A DNA stretch of 64,000 nt, taken from NCBI GenBank assembly GCA_027924585.1, contig BSBM01000076.1, forward strand, positions 5,098,501 to 5,162,500. Direction: 5' to 3'. Shown in pieces: positions 35,101 to 46,660 of the stretch. The notes beneath the pieces were generated by a model. The model was not told where the DNA came from, did no database searches, and saw nothing but the letters and a program-made list of their open reading frames with translations. Every line of letters starts with the position of its first letter. The stretch's first letter is position 1. The position numbers and the translations under genes were made by a program. Source of the DNA: Larix kaempferi. Taxonomy: Eukaryota; Streptophyta; Pinopsida; Pinales; Pinaceae.

Positions 35101-35526
35101 GGGGGACTTAGCACATGTCCATATGACTCAAAATTAACGCCTAGCATGTTCATATACATTGACCCATAGACTCTAATAATCCCCTAAGGCCCGTCAGCCT
35201 CCCCAGGCATTCCAGCTTTGGAGGAGCAGGAGAAAAACCAATTAATTATGTTATGCACTAATGCAAGACATAATAGATAGGTGAAAAAACTCCTTGGAAT
35301 ACCTGACTTAGCCAAAAAGTCCTAAGGAACCGAGTCTTTTACAAAACCCCATGCTAGTACGTTTTTATTACAAACCCCGCAGGGCCATGGACATGTGGAA
35401 AAAAATTAAAAAACGGGGGCCTTTAAAAGGCCAGCTGGTCATCAAATCACCAAAATTGAACATGTATCATGTTCCATTCTGCCCGCTCGCTTGATAATCC
35501 AACCAAGTGCAACTTAGTTGGCAACA
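32176..35526 (-). mobile_element. Insertion S: 3.35-kb solo-LTR-like element
   Basis: Ends TGTTGCC...GGCAACA form a 7-bp inverted pair, and perfect CCTCC duplications flank it (32171-32175 and 35527-35531). The unfilled site exists in the other Copia F LTR at 38917-38921. On the minus strand a TATA (TCTATATATT, 34491-34500) is followed about 75 bases later by AATAAA (34411-34416), as in an LTR with U3, R and a long U5. No internal domain, primer site or second LTR was found. Two small plus-strand frames (32677-32889, 32807-33226) match nothing I recognise. A solo LTR of a large element is the best guess. Confidence 0.7.
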
Positions 35527-35899
35527 CCTCCAAAGAAGAATGACTCGTACTAAATCAGATCTCAGCAGATTTGAGCTCTGATTGTCACTGATCTTCCTTA
35601 ATCACTGAGATGAAGATACTCTGCAAGTTACAGACACTCAATCGCTCAACCGGATGCGGTACGAGCTTCCTCCTCCTTAAGGAATGCGCCCTCCTTCTCA
35701 AGGGAAGTCATCCTCCTCTCAATTGATCTATCTCAGATCAATTATCTCAGTAGTGAAGATAGACACCTTCTGTCTTCCTTATATCATCTCACTGTCAAAT
35801 TAGGTTTACCAAAAAGCTAAAAGTAGGTGCATGCAAAACTCACTTTTGCATGCATGCATGCATTTCTTCCCGAACATTTTCCTGGTTAATATTTTAACA
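35527..35899 (-). repeat. Copia F 3' LTR, U3 part
   Basis: Matches 38917-39303 and ends TTTTAACA. The minus-strand purine tract CCTGGTTAAGAGGGAG follows at 35900-35915. It has an alternating GCATGCATGCATGCAT run near 35858. Confidence 0.85.
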
Positions 35900-35915
35900 C
35901 TCCCTCTTAACCAGG

Positions 35916-38544
35916 AAAGGATTCTGCACTACTCCCATCTTCTCCTTGAAGTACTCAAATTTATTCTTCATTAAGGACTTTGTCAGATTGTCTGCAACCT
36001 ACTCATCTGGGGAAATGTATTGGAGCTCAACTGCTCCCTTTTGAACATGATCACGAAGGAAGTGATATCTGATCTCAATGTGTTTGGATCGATCATGAAA
36101 TACTGGATTCTCAGAGAGTTTGATGCAACTCTAATTGTCGTTGTGAATCACCGTAGGTTCCAACCACTGATCAAATAGACTTACCAACATCTTGCGAAGC
36201 TAGATGGCTTCACAACTGGCTAGGCTAGCCGCCATATATTCTGCTTCAGCAGAACTCAATGCAACGGACTTCTGCTTCCTTAAACCATGACACGACTGTC
36301 GAACCTAAGCTAAAGCAACACCCGAAGGTGCTTTTCCTGTCACCTGCATTACCTGCCCAATCTGAATCTTTGAACCCTACAAGCTGGACTTCTCCCTGCC
36401 TCATGTAATTCAGCCCATATTCTGTTGTTCCATTGATGTATCTCAAAACATGCTTTGCATCCACCCAATGCACATCTCTGGGTTTTACCATGTACTGACT
36501 CAAGGTGTTGACTGCAAAACTCAAATGTGGTCTGGTGTTGACCAAATACATTAGGGAACCAATGAGCTGTCGGTACCTCGTGGAATCAACCAACTTACTC
36601 TCAGAAGCCACCTGCTTCTTCCAGTTGGTTGTCATAGGGGTAGTCATGGGCTTGCAATCTTGCATCTGAAATCTCTTCAGAATGTCCATTGCATACTTGC
36701 CTTGACTGAGGAAGATATGCCCATACTCTTGCCAGACTTCCATCCCTAGGAAGTAATGCATCAACCCAATATCCTTCATTTCAAACTCAGATGCAAGATC
36801 CTTCTTGGAATCACTGATGAGTTTCTCTGCCCCTGTAATAAACAGGTCGTCTACATAAAGCACAAGAATGAGAGGGTCCCCTCTCACCACAATGAAGTAG
36901 AGATTTGGGTCTGCTTCACTTTTTTGAAACCCTATCTGCTGCATGTAGGTATTTATCCTAGAATACCAAGCTCTGGATGCCTGTTTCAAACCGTACAGGG
37001 CTTTCTTCAATCTGCATACATGAGACTCTCGCTCACGTACCTCGAAGCCCTCTGGCTGCTCAATGTAAACCTCCTCCTCGATGAGTCCATTGAGGAAAGT
37101 TGTCTTGACATCCATCTAGTGAATCTTTCATCCCATTTCTGTTGCAACAGAAATCACAGTCATGATGGAAGAGTACCTGGCCACAGGAGCAAATGTCTCA
37201 TCATAGTCAACTCCCTCTATCTGTGAGAACCCTCTAGCAACAAACCTGGCTTTGTACTTCTCAATGCTGCCATCTGCAACATATTTGATTTTGTAGAGCC
37301 ATCTAGAGGTGACCACAGATTTTCCCTCAGGTCTGGGTACCACTTCCCAAACATCATTGTTCATGATGGAAGCATATTCTTCCAACATGGCATCTCTCCA
37401 GGCTTGCTTACCTGCTGCTTGTTCGTAAGAGGATGGCTCTGACTCACTGATACTGCTTACTAGAGCTAAGTAACTATAGAATCGTTGTGGAGCCTTTCTC
37501 TCTCTTACGTCTTTCTTGGGAGTTCCTACTGCCTGAGCGTCCTTCAAGGTATCTTGAAGCCACTTAGGCTTCATCTTCCCTGAAGTGACATCCTGTGAGG
37601 AGAACTCCTCATCCTCGTCCCAATGACCTGTGTGAGAATGAGTACCTCTGGTATAAGTGCCTGTAGTCGTTGATCCTGTAGCTCGAGAACCTATAATCTA
37701 AGACCCTGATCTTAGTTGATCACCAATCTGAGAACCTGTGCTAGTTCTTGCTCCTGTTCCCATGGAACCCGAACCTTGTGCATCTGTCACTCCTGACACT
37801 TGGGACCCTGTTGGTTGCTGAACAGTACTCTGACCTGTGTCATGAAGGGTAGTAGCAACCTGCTGTTTTCCCTTCTCTGACTCACATGATTTTCGAAAGG
37901 CTTGATCCTCCTCAAACTTCACATCTCGCCTCACAACAGTCTTTTTGAGAGCAGGGATGTAAATGCGATAGGCCTTCGAAGTCTCATCATACCCAACAAG
38001 AATTCCTCTTTCTGTAGTGGGTTCCAGCTTTGTCCTTTTCTCCGAAGGAACATGAGAGTAGGTGAGGCATCCACAAATTCTGAAGTGCCCAACTTCGGGT
38101 TTCTTTCTAGAAAAAGCCTCCTCGGGGGTCTTGTCTCCCAATGCCTTATGAGGGCTTCTGTTCTGAATGTAGGCTGCAGTGTTGCATGCTTCATCCCAAA
38201 GAAAGAATGGCAATCCCTAATCATGCAACATGGAACTCACATTTCCAATGATGGCCCCGTTCTTCCTCTCAGCCACCCCGTTCTGTTGAGGTGTATAAGG
38301 TACAGTCAACTGCCTCTTGATGCCCTCCTGAGTGCAAAACTGAATGAACTCATTGGAGGTGTACTCTCCCCCATTATCTGATCTGAAGATCTTAATCTTC
38401 CTTTCTGTCTGTTTTTCCACAAGAGCTTTGAACTCTTGAAACTTCTGCAAAACTTCCTTAGACTCTTTGCGTTTCAAGAAGTAGATGCAGGTTTTCCTGG
38501 AATAGTCATCAATGAAAGATATATAGTACTTGTATCCTTTCAAA
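35916..38544 (-). pseudogene. Copia F integrase, RT and RNase H
   Basis: 38217-38544 is the integrase core: YYISFIDDYSRKT (first D), FRSDNGGEYTS (second D) and PYTPQQNGVAERKN (the glutamate block), all intact. 37698-38213 continues with WDEACNTAAYIQNRSPHKAL and GILVGYDETSKAYRIY. 37128-37574 has ARFVARGFSQIEGVDYDET. 36246-37115 runs from [10 protein letters not shown] through [12 protein letters not shown], the intact RT catalytic YVDD, to the RNase H start [13 protein letters not shown]. 35916-36245 holds the RNase H end with breaks. Only a few stops separate these frames, so pol is moderately young. The codons before YYISF are replaced by LTR sequence. Confidence 0.87.
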
Positions 38545-39303
38545 CAACTAGATCTACATTTACCAATTGGAACATAAATGCAATCACACATAAACAACAA
38601 ATATACCCTGGAACCCTTTCGGGAAAAACCAACAAACTATGGGGCTATCTTCTCTCTCGAGCCCAGAGCATATAGGGAATGAGACAAGTACAATATAGGG
38701 TTACCTCAGAAATCACTTTAGGAAAAACTCTAGATTTGCATGCATCAGTTGATGCATGCACTGGAAGAATGAGCCCTAACTGGAAAACTGGATCCGAGTA
38801 TCCCTGCATCCGCCTCTGCCTGATCTGTCTCTCTCTATCCTCTGCTATGATCTGCTCTGTAACTGAAGAAGCCTACTGCTGAAAATGTCCTCCTCTGCAT
38901 GCACAAATGCGCCCTCCCTCCAAAGAAGAATGACTCGTACTAAAACAGATATCAACATATTTGAGCTCTGATCGTCACTGGTCTTCCTCAATCACTGAGA
39001 TGAAGATACTCTGGATGTTACAGACACTCAATCGCTCAACCAGATGCGGTATGAGCTTCCTCCTCCTTAAGGAATGCACCCTCCTTCTCAAGGGAAGTCA
39101 TCCTCCTCTCAATTGATCTATCTCAAATCAATTATCTCAGTAGTGAAGACAAACACCTTCTGTCTTCCTTATATCATTTGACTGGCAAATTAAGTTTACC
39201 AAAAACCTAAAAGTATGTGCATGCAAAACTCACTTTTGCATGCATCCATGCAAACCTTTGCATGCATTTATTCCCGAACATTTTCCTGGTTAATATTTTA
39301 ACC
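38545..39303 (-). repeat. Copia F 5' LTR, inner end missing
   Basis: Runs from CAAACAACTAGATCTAC (fused to the integrase frame) to GGTTAATATTTTAACC. About 95 bp present in the other LTR (31701-31795) are lacking, so the promoter may remain but the U5 end and primer site do not. It carries the CCTCC site unfilled by S. Confidence 0.85.
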
Positions 39304-39421
39304 GATATTGATAATAAGCAAATGAATAGTGCAAGGACCAGTGCCTTATGGATTCAAACATAGTGTGAAATTGATAATGTTGGACAAGTAAATGTTGTGC
39401 AATTGTCTCTAAGGCATGCTT
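39304..39421. repeat. Repeat S', right part
   Basis: From the GATAT duplication to about GGCATGC. It contains GGACCAGTGCCTTATGG and GTAAATGTTGTGCAA, close to S at 32505-32580. Gypsy LTR sequence (TATTGATTATTGATTTTG) resumes at 39422. Confidence 0.55.
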
Positions 39422-40317
39422 ATTGATTATTGATTTTGAGAAGTCGACTTGGAGAGCTCAGAGATCCAGTTTAGGGTTGAGGGCACACCACTCAACCATT
39501 AAGTGTATTTCGGCAGCGGAATCTATCTGCCCTGGTCGCTATCTGGGTTGGATCATCCAGATTCTGCATTACTACTATCATTAGGTATCTTTCTTCAGCA
39601 TTCTGCAGGGTTCAAGCTATATACGGATCAAGGGGGACTTGCTATCCTTGCATGGGCGAATTGCACAAGTGAGTTATCTTCGTATCTCATCACACAGGGA
39701 TCCTTTGGTCTGCATGTTGGATTCACCCTTCCGAGAGCACCACTATTACCCTACTCCTAGAAGACGGGCTTCCTATTCGGATCCAGGAGCTAGTTATCAG
39801 CATCTTCATTATTCAGAGGGCGCCCTCTCCTACATGGGCGACTCTCCTCGAGGAGACAGTTCGCATTAGGTCTCGAACTTCGTGCATGGTTTGCATGATT
39901 ATGCCATACTTTTCAGAAGGGCAATATAACCCTAGTACCAGCTTTTTGCAGCATCCAAGCATCATTGGAGAAACTATTATCCATTTATCATTTTGAGGAG
40001 GGCGCATTCACTACAAGGGCGCATTATTGGAGTGAGTCTCTCTCATATCTCATCCGATCCCTGGCACAATTCTTGCATTCTGGTCTCATATTAACATACA
40101 TCTACTTCATTTGTTGGTACGTACATGCATCTTTTCTATCCCTATTTTATAGCATTTATGATTATCTTGGTTATTTAGGGGTTGGCAAACCCATGCATGC
40201 ACATGCAAGCATAGTTCAGTACATGCATTCATTTTACTTCAAATATTGGGCCATAAAGACTACTAGCAAGCAACAAAAACTCCATAAAAAGACAGAAATA
40301 TTAGTTGGAATATTACA
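39422..40317 (+). repeat. Gypsy B 3' LTR, second part
   Basis: Reverse-complement match to 3941-4870, including the ACGTACATGCATC block and the end GTTGGAATATTACA. It is more diverged than the two Gypsy A LTRs are from each other. A 21-bp tandem duplication starting ATATTACAGTCAAAG (40310-40330, 40331-40351) straddles the LTR end. Confidence 0.8.
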
Positions 40318-42618
40318 GTCAAAGTTGGTCATATTACAGTCAAAGTTGGTCAAACTTGTCCAATGAATGTATGTACCATTTTATGTCTTTGGAATGAGGA
40401 ATTATGATCTTATATGCCTTAGAATGATGATGTAATTGACTTGTTATAAAATTACATACAATGATTGTCCATATGAATCATAACATAGCTTCAAACATAT
40501 AACATGCTACATAAGGTTCATAAAGAGTGTGGGTTAGTGTTTTATAAACAAATCAAAATCAGATTAACATTAAAATCATTACAAAGATTATTTCTCCTTT
40601 GGATGATGTGGATGGAAATTCCAAGTAGGCGGTCAAGTGAGGATTGGTCAAAGTTAACTAATTGGCTCAAGATGAAGGACAAGGGGAAACTCTATGATCT
40701 TCACCACTAGTGCAAAAAGAAGGGAATGTGTGTCACAAATGGGTGTTGTGTAATGAGATACTTCTCATTCCGACCTAGCAAGCCCCCTTTTCATTATTTT
40801 CCTTTTTCTTTTATTTTTCTTTGAATCTTTTATTTTTTATTTTTTCCTTTTCTTTTCTTTTGGTCTTTTATTTTATTTTAGTTGGATAACAACTGAAAGG
40901 TACTGGCCCTAGATACCTTTTGGGTGTCAGTGATGACAATGCCTTAGCTTTATAGGCCCGACGGAGTTTCCATAGTAATGCTTGGTTAGAGCAAATAGGC
41001 ATTACCTCTTAATTCAAGGAGTACCTACTACCTACCCCACTTTTAACCAATTTCAAAGATACATGGCATAAGAGAGATCTGTTTCAAGTCTAGGGGAGCA
41101 TTGCTCAATAACAATCTTCCTGTTTGTTAACTAGTTAACCCTAGGGATTTACAAGGAAGCTTCCTGAGCCGTCGCATGATTCATCACAACAAAAGCATAC
41201 CCAAGACATAAGGGAGAATAGGGAGGCATTCATGGTGAAGGGGACACATAGGGGAGGTCAAGAATCAATCTGTCATTCTCTAACCAATGAGATTTTTCAA
41301 TCAACGTGGAGTGGTATGGAGATGGATACAGGTGAACATGTGGAGCCAAAGGAGATTTATAATCCCTGTAAAGACCAAGAGTTGTTAGACAGTGATATGT
41401 GCATAAAACAAAAATCTCTACTTAGTATTAGCCTATGTAACACCTCTACTATCCATGCTTATCAAAATCAATCATTGTAAGTAACATGAAAATATCTTGC
41501 CATACAATCATTAATGTAAGTCATAGTCCATAAAATACAGCCTTGGCAACATAAAAATACATAGCATGGCATCATCAAAAGGAAAAAGCATGGCATCAAT
41601 TAATATCATCTTAGCACTAATCACATCTGCTTGCTCTGAATATTGCATCTTAGCTTGATTTATGAGGCAAAACTATGGGCAAAAATCCCCATATACAAAC
41701 GAGTATAACATTTGGCTCCATGGGGGACAAGTGCTCTGAGGGAGAGAATGTTTGAGAACCACAAAATATCCTGTCTGCGGCATCAATCAACAACAAGCAC
41801 TTGCAACACAAAAATATACCTTGGGTGAGCGCCCCCCCTCCTCTCTCGCTCTCAAAGCTTGCTCCCAAAATGCTCCCATTTTTTGGAGCACACTCTCTAC
41901 CTCTCCTATACTAAGTATAGGTTGATCATTTGATGACAATGTTATGGTACCTCCCTTCTTTGCCAAGCTCCTGTAAAAATTGTTATGGTTGATCATTTGA
42001 TGACAATGTTATAAATTATAACTACTAGATTATTGATATTATATGGTTTAATCCATGTTTTCTATAGTTAATTCAACATTCTACATGTTTTCTAGATATA
42101 AATCCATCAAAATATATTAAAGTATATACTATATAAAAATTGATGCCGAAACAAGAGCTTTTGAAAATTTTGCTTTTCACTCTTGCACCCTACTCTCCGC
42201 TCCCAACAGTGTAGAATATATATACATATATATATAGTGCTCAAATTTTTCTAACTATTCTACATAAAATAAAATGTAACAAGAAAATGACAATGCTCAA
42301 AAAAACTGCAACTAAGGAAATAAATTTCAGCCTAAGATGTTCAAATATTGAACTTATCCATCCTACCTATTCCTAAGCTAACTGGTTAAGGAAAATGGTA
42401 GGTGAAATAAAAAATCCAATGTAATCATTCACTAAATGGGTTGATTCCTATTTCTTTGTGATTTATATTATTCCAAGTCAAGGATGTATTAGTAAGTGAA
42501 TTGATAACGCGATTTTCATCATTCCTGATTGGGAATTGAAGAGGACTTATGATTTTGAAAAATAAACTCATGACAAGGTAGACACTCACCTCTGTAAGCT
42601 TGCTCTATCCAAATGTCA
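40318..42618. other. Intergenic, no gene seen
   Basis: No supported coding region. It contains a T-rich low-complexity tract (40786-40880) and a short TA run (about 42218-42237). Small open frames here have no recognisable domains. Confidence 0.6.
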
Positions 42619-43015
42619 ATGGGATTAGCTAAGTCACCTGGTTCGAATCTGTGTTTGAGTTCGGTAACTTTGAAGTTCGTAAAAAATTCGGCAATGAAAA
42701 TTTTAGTGATAAAATTCGGCATTAAATTTGAGAGACCATAAAATTAAAAATATCTATATAAACATGATTTTTTTTAGTATTTTCCAATAATTTTAATATT
42801 AGTAATAATTTTAGGCTTCTAGCTATGCTAATATTAGTAATACCTCTAATAATCCTAGTGTTAATATTAGTTTTGGTTTTAGTATAATCCTAGTAATAAT
42901 AATAACATAGTAATAAAATTAACATGAACGATAAGATCTTTTAATATTAATAATAATATCATTAAGGATAAAATTAGTAATATTATTATAAAAATTATGA
43001 ACTAGCGTTTTTTTA

Positions 43016-43443
43016 ATTAAATTATTTTATAATTTTAAGGTTCTTTTATTTTATTGTTTGTAGTTCATAGTTTTTATAATAATATTATTAATTTTATCCT
43101 TAATGCTATTATTAATATTAAATTATTTTATAATTTGAAAGTTCTTTTATTTTATTGTTTGTAAATAAAATTTATAATTATGAACTACAAACAATAAAAT
43201 AAAAGAACTTTCAAATTATAAAATAATTTAATATTAATAATAGCATTAAGGATAAAATTAATAATATTATTATAAAAATTATGAACTACAAACAATAAAA
43301 TAAAATAACCTTCAAATTATAAAATAATTTAATATTAATAATAGCATTAAGGATAAAATTAATAATATTATTATAAAAACTATGAACTACAAACAATAAA
43401 ATAAAAGAACCTTAAAATTATAAAATAATTTAATTAAAAAAAC
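43016..43443. repeat. AT-rich long palindrome with duplicated arm
   Basis: The left arm (43016-43162) is the reverse complement of 43181-43312. A further copy of the same arm follows at about 43313-43443, and a partial one precedes it at 42925-43010. Landmarks are ACAAACAATAAAATAAAAGA and TAATAGCATTAAGGATAAAA, seen directly and inverted. The spacer between arms is under 25 bp, so single strands could form a very long hairpin. Confidence 0.9.
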
Positions 43444-43530
43444 CTGAACAATTCATAAAATAATTAAATAAAAACAAACCCTATGTCGGCCCACAAATTT
43501 AAACAAAGTTAGCCTCCAATTTCTATCAAA

Positions 43531-43632
43531 ACCGATTTGCCACAGGCCCACGAACCGGTTTGCCACGAGCCACTGAACAGTTTGGAGTTTTCGAACCGGT
43601 TTGGCACAAACCGTTGAACAGTTTGGAGGTTT
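43531..43632. repeat. 41-bp tandem repeat
   Basis: CGAACCGGTTTG-containing units begin at 43551 and 43592, with a weaker one before. They lie in the G/C-richer island of the foldback element. Confidence 0.75.
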
Positions 43633-43950
43633 CAGTTCGACTTTCAATTGTTGAGATCGGAGAGGGAGCGCGACCGTCAACGGAAACTCTGCTGCAGTGG
43701 TCGGGTGAAGCACAAACTTGCGGTCATCGTCAAGTGAAGCACACACTCACGCGATACGAAGTTCCGCCAGGATAGCTAATCTAAACGATGAAAATAGGCG
43801 AATTTAACCTTTTAAATTTGTCCTCCCATAAAATTCGGCAAAATTCGATTTTCAAGCTTGAAAATCGGCGAATGCGGTGACTTAGATGGGATGGACACCT
43901 TGAAAAGTAACATTTACCAGCTCGTATTGTATGAGAGATGGTGAAACATA

Positions 43951-44990
43951 ATCAAGTGACATTTCGTAATGAAGACTAGGCTCTCACGGTACACACCAGG
44001 AAGAACAACAACAAGAGGGAGCATCCTCATCACAAGAAGGGTAAACACCACCACCAGAACCAAAGGGAGAACCTCCGAAGTTACAAGAAAGATCTATCTC
44101 ACATTCGATGCTTTACTTGTGATGAGAAGGGACACTACTCCACAGATTGTCCCAGGAACAAAAGTAGCTCCCACAAGAAGAAGAACAACAAGAAAAGACA
44201 TCATGCTCACATTGCAGAGGACGATGAACCTCCAAGGAAGAGAACCAGAGAAGACAGTGAAGATTCTTCAAGTGATGAAGAATATGTTCTAATTTCAGCT
44301 CTCACAGGCACTGTCACACACGGAAGCAATGATTGGCTCATAGATAGTGGGGCTTCCAAGCATATGACAGGATTCAAGGAATCCTTTGTGAACCTATCTG
44401 AACATGAGTCACCCCATAAGGTGAAACTTGGGGATGAGTACTAGTATCCGATAAAAGGAAGTGGTGAAGCCTCTTATAAGCTAGACTCTAGAAAGTCTAT
44501 GAAGATGAAAGATGTCCTGTATGTACCATGACTAAAGAAGAATCTTCTCTCCATATCAGCTTTAGATGCTAAAGGTATGAGGATTGCATTTGTAGATGGC
44601 CAAGTTCTTATGTGGCCAAAGGGAAAGACCATAATGCTGTGGTGATTGGAGAGCAAGAGGGAGGTTTATACAAACTGAAGGGCCAACCTGAACAAGCCCT
44701 AGTCCATGGCTTAGTAGAGCCAAGTGAACTATGGCATAGAAGGCTTGAAGAAGGGAACCCAGTGATACTTCTACTTTATGTAGATGACTTGTTTGTGACA
44801 GGTGAGGATGGGTTGATTGCTGACACGAAGAGGAAGCTTGCTGCCGAGTTCGAGATGGACTTGGGAATGATGCACTATTTTCTAGGTATGGAGGTGTGGC
44901 AGAGTGCAGATGGAATCTTCCTTGGACAAGGGAAGTATGCAGTAGACATCCTGAAGAGGTTCGAGATGATGGTCTGTAAGGCCATGGCCA
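43951..44990 (+). pseudogene. Copia D-family gag-pol deletion derivative
   Basis: The plus strand reads the Gag C-terminus with knuckle CFTCDEKGHYSTDC, the acidic tail EEYVLISALTGT, then protease DWLIDSGASKHMTG (aspartate motif intact) and the pre-integrase block (LKKNLLSISALDAKG). At about 44755 it jumps directly into [46 protein letters not shown]. Everything from integrase to mid-RT is deleted. It shows the protease that Copia D itself has lost. It ends abruptly near 44990. Confidence 0.85.
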
Positions 44991-45182
44991 CACATTTCCT
45001 AAAATTGCATAAATACATTTATTTGTCTTCATCACGAGAAAGTGATCTTTGTTGCTTCCTCTTAAACGTCTTTGGTTATTTTTATGGAGAAATCGGCCTT
45101 CAATGTTAGAATGCAATGCATTTTTGCATATTGGTCCTCAAGTGACCAACATGTCACACATGATTACAGCCTTTGAGATCAT
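44991..45182. other. Short flank between fragments
   Basis: No gene. 45140-45182 (GTGACCAACATGTCACACAT...GAGATCAT) is repeated in altered form at 46228-46285, on the other side of the LTR. Confidence 0.5.
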
Positions 45183-46159
45183 TGCTAATGTAATTGTAAC
45201 TTCGGAAGATATTCACTTGTATATTTTATATTGTATTTGTAATTTATTATTGTACCTCCGACGGAGATGTTTATTCCTTCGGTCAGGAGAGTCATTATTG
45301 TACTTAGTCATGTAAAGTTTTTGAGGTTAACCCTCCATTGTAAGTCAGGGCAATAGACCCCTGAGTCAACATGTATTAGGGTTATTAGACTCTCCTAGAG
45401 AAGTCGGCCCAGTCAAGTACAACTAGGGGCCGACCTGTTTGGGGTAAAGGTCAAGTGAAAGTAAAAGTATAAATAGAGAGGGTGCCTCTCTCATTTGGAT
45501 CATTCACTCACTCATCAAGTTCGCATTAGTGAGGAGGAGGACAAGTTCACACAAGTGGCAAATGTAGGGCCCCTCCTATAAGGTCCTTCCTACTTAACTT
45601 GAATCTCAAACACTTGATACAAAAGAGATTAGAAAACACAATTACTAGATAAATAAAATAGATAAATGAATAACTTAGCAAATTAAAACAAAATCTTAAA
45701 ACAAAATCATAACCTATCAACCGATCCATCTTGTCCATTGCTGTCCTCATCTTCCATAGGAATCCCTCCAGCAAAGCTCATTTAACCATTGGCGAAGCAA
45801 CCTTTAGCTTCGCCACCCAACCATAGGCTCATGCTTTCAGTCGCATGGCCTCCCTCAAGCTTGGGTCGTAGAGCTCACACACAATAATCAAGAAACTTAG
45901 CTTGGGATTAGTTTATGACTCGCTACTATTGAGGGTTTGGTTGGAGAAGCTGCCAAAGACTATCTTTATATTTGGGGTTTACTTTTCTGCTATTGTATTG
46001 TTGCTCATTCTATCTCTGAGGAAGTTGCGGGGTTTTTTCCTTTATGATTTCCCCGAGAAAAATATTTGTGTCTCTTGTCTCTTGTGTTTAAATGTTGTGC
46101 ATGTTATTCTCTCAGATAAAATCCTAGATAATCTTGAATTAAATTGTAAAAATTTAACA
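45183..46159 (+). repeat. Probable solo LTR (Copia D family) with internal insertion
   Basis: Starts TGCTAATGTAATTGTAAC and ends AATTTAACA. It follows the Copia D LTR in reverse orientation, with AGTATAAATAGAGAG near 45466. Flanking ATCAT (45178-45182) and ATTAT (46160-46164) look like a decayed duplication. About 390 bp between roughly 45560 and 45945 do not belong to the LTR and are unidentified. Confidence 0.7.
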
Positions 46160-46660
46160 ATTATACCATGCATGTAAATATTCTGTGGTATGGCTTATAC
46201 CTGAATTTTGTGACATGTATTTAAGGTGACCAACATGCCACACATAAGATTACATTACATCCTTAGAGATCATGAGCATCATTGTCAGCGTAATTTTGCA
46301 TTGGCCATGCATTTAATATTATGTGGTATGGCTTAAACATAATTTTGTTACATGTATTTAATTGTTTATAACATTAGTCATTGTAACAAAGAAAAACGAG
46401 TTGTTTGGTAGGATAATTTTTTTTCCTTGTTAAATGATGTTATGCTAAAAGAATTGTTCAAATCCTTAAGTAGTATTAGATTGTTGCTAAATCTTCTTTT
46501 CTCTTTGGTATTTCTATATATATGTTTAAATCAAATTTATTGCACCGACAGAAGCGAGGTGCTTTACAGCCCAGTATAGGGTAGATGTTGGCGAGGTGCT
46601 CTACAGCCCAGTATAGGGTAAATGTTGTCACGTAACGTAGCGTTATGTTACCAAAAATAA
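46160..46660. repeat. Diverged and short tandem duplications
   Basis: A CCATGCAT...TGGTATGGCTTA segment near 46166 recurs near 46306. A 37-bp direct repeat with GAGGTGCT(T/C)TACAGCCCAG lies at about 46554-46627. No gene seen. Confidence 0.65.

Larger units (their letters stand above)
31701..39303 (-). mobile_element. Copia F: Ty1/copia element with pol but no gag
   Basis: Target duplications GATAT at 31696-31700 and 39304-39308. The left (3') LTR is 31701-35899 and is split by insertion S. The right (5') LTR is 38545-39303. The interior, 35900-38544, holds only integrase, RT and RNase H. The 5' LTR is fused straight into the integrase core, so the rest of U5, the primer site, gag and protease are deleted. 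The LTR is homologous to that of the gag-only element at 13754-18400. Confidence 0.85.
42629..43885. mobile_element. Foldback/TIR element candidate
   Basis: Perfect 10-bp terminal inverted repeats CTAAGTCACC (42629-42638) and GGTGACTTAG (43876-43885). Flanks share ATGGGAT (42619 on the left, 43886 on the right), an imperfect 9-10-bp duplication. The interior has ATTCGGC motifs near both ends, a large AT palindrome (43016-43443) and a G/C-richer island (43490-43780). The size of the duplication would suit a Mutator-like element, but no transposase is present. Confidence 0.6.

Noticed and set aside
42639-42660. tRNA-like B box (GGTTCGAATC)
   Set aside because: No A box at the right distance, no A tail or duplication; it lies just inside the TIR of the foldback element.
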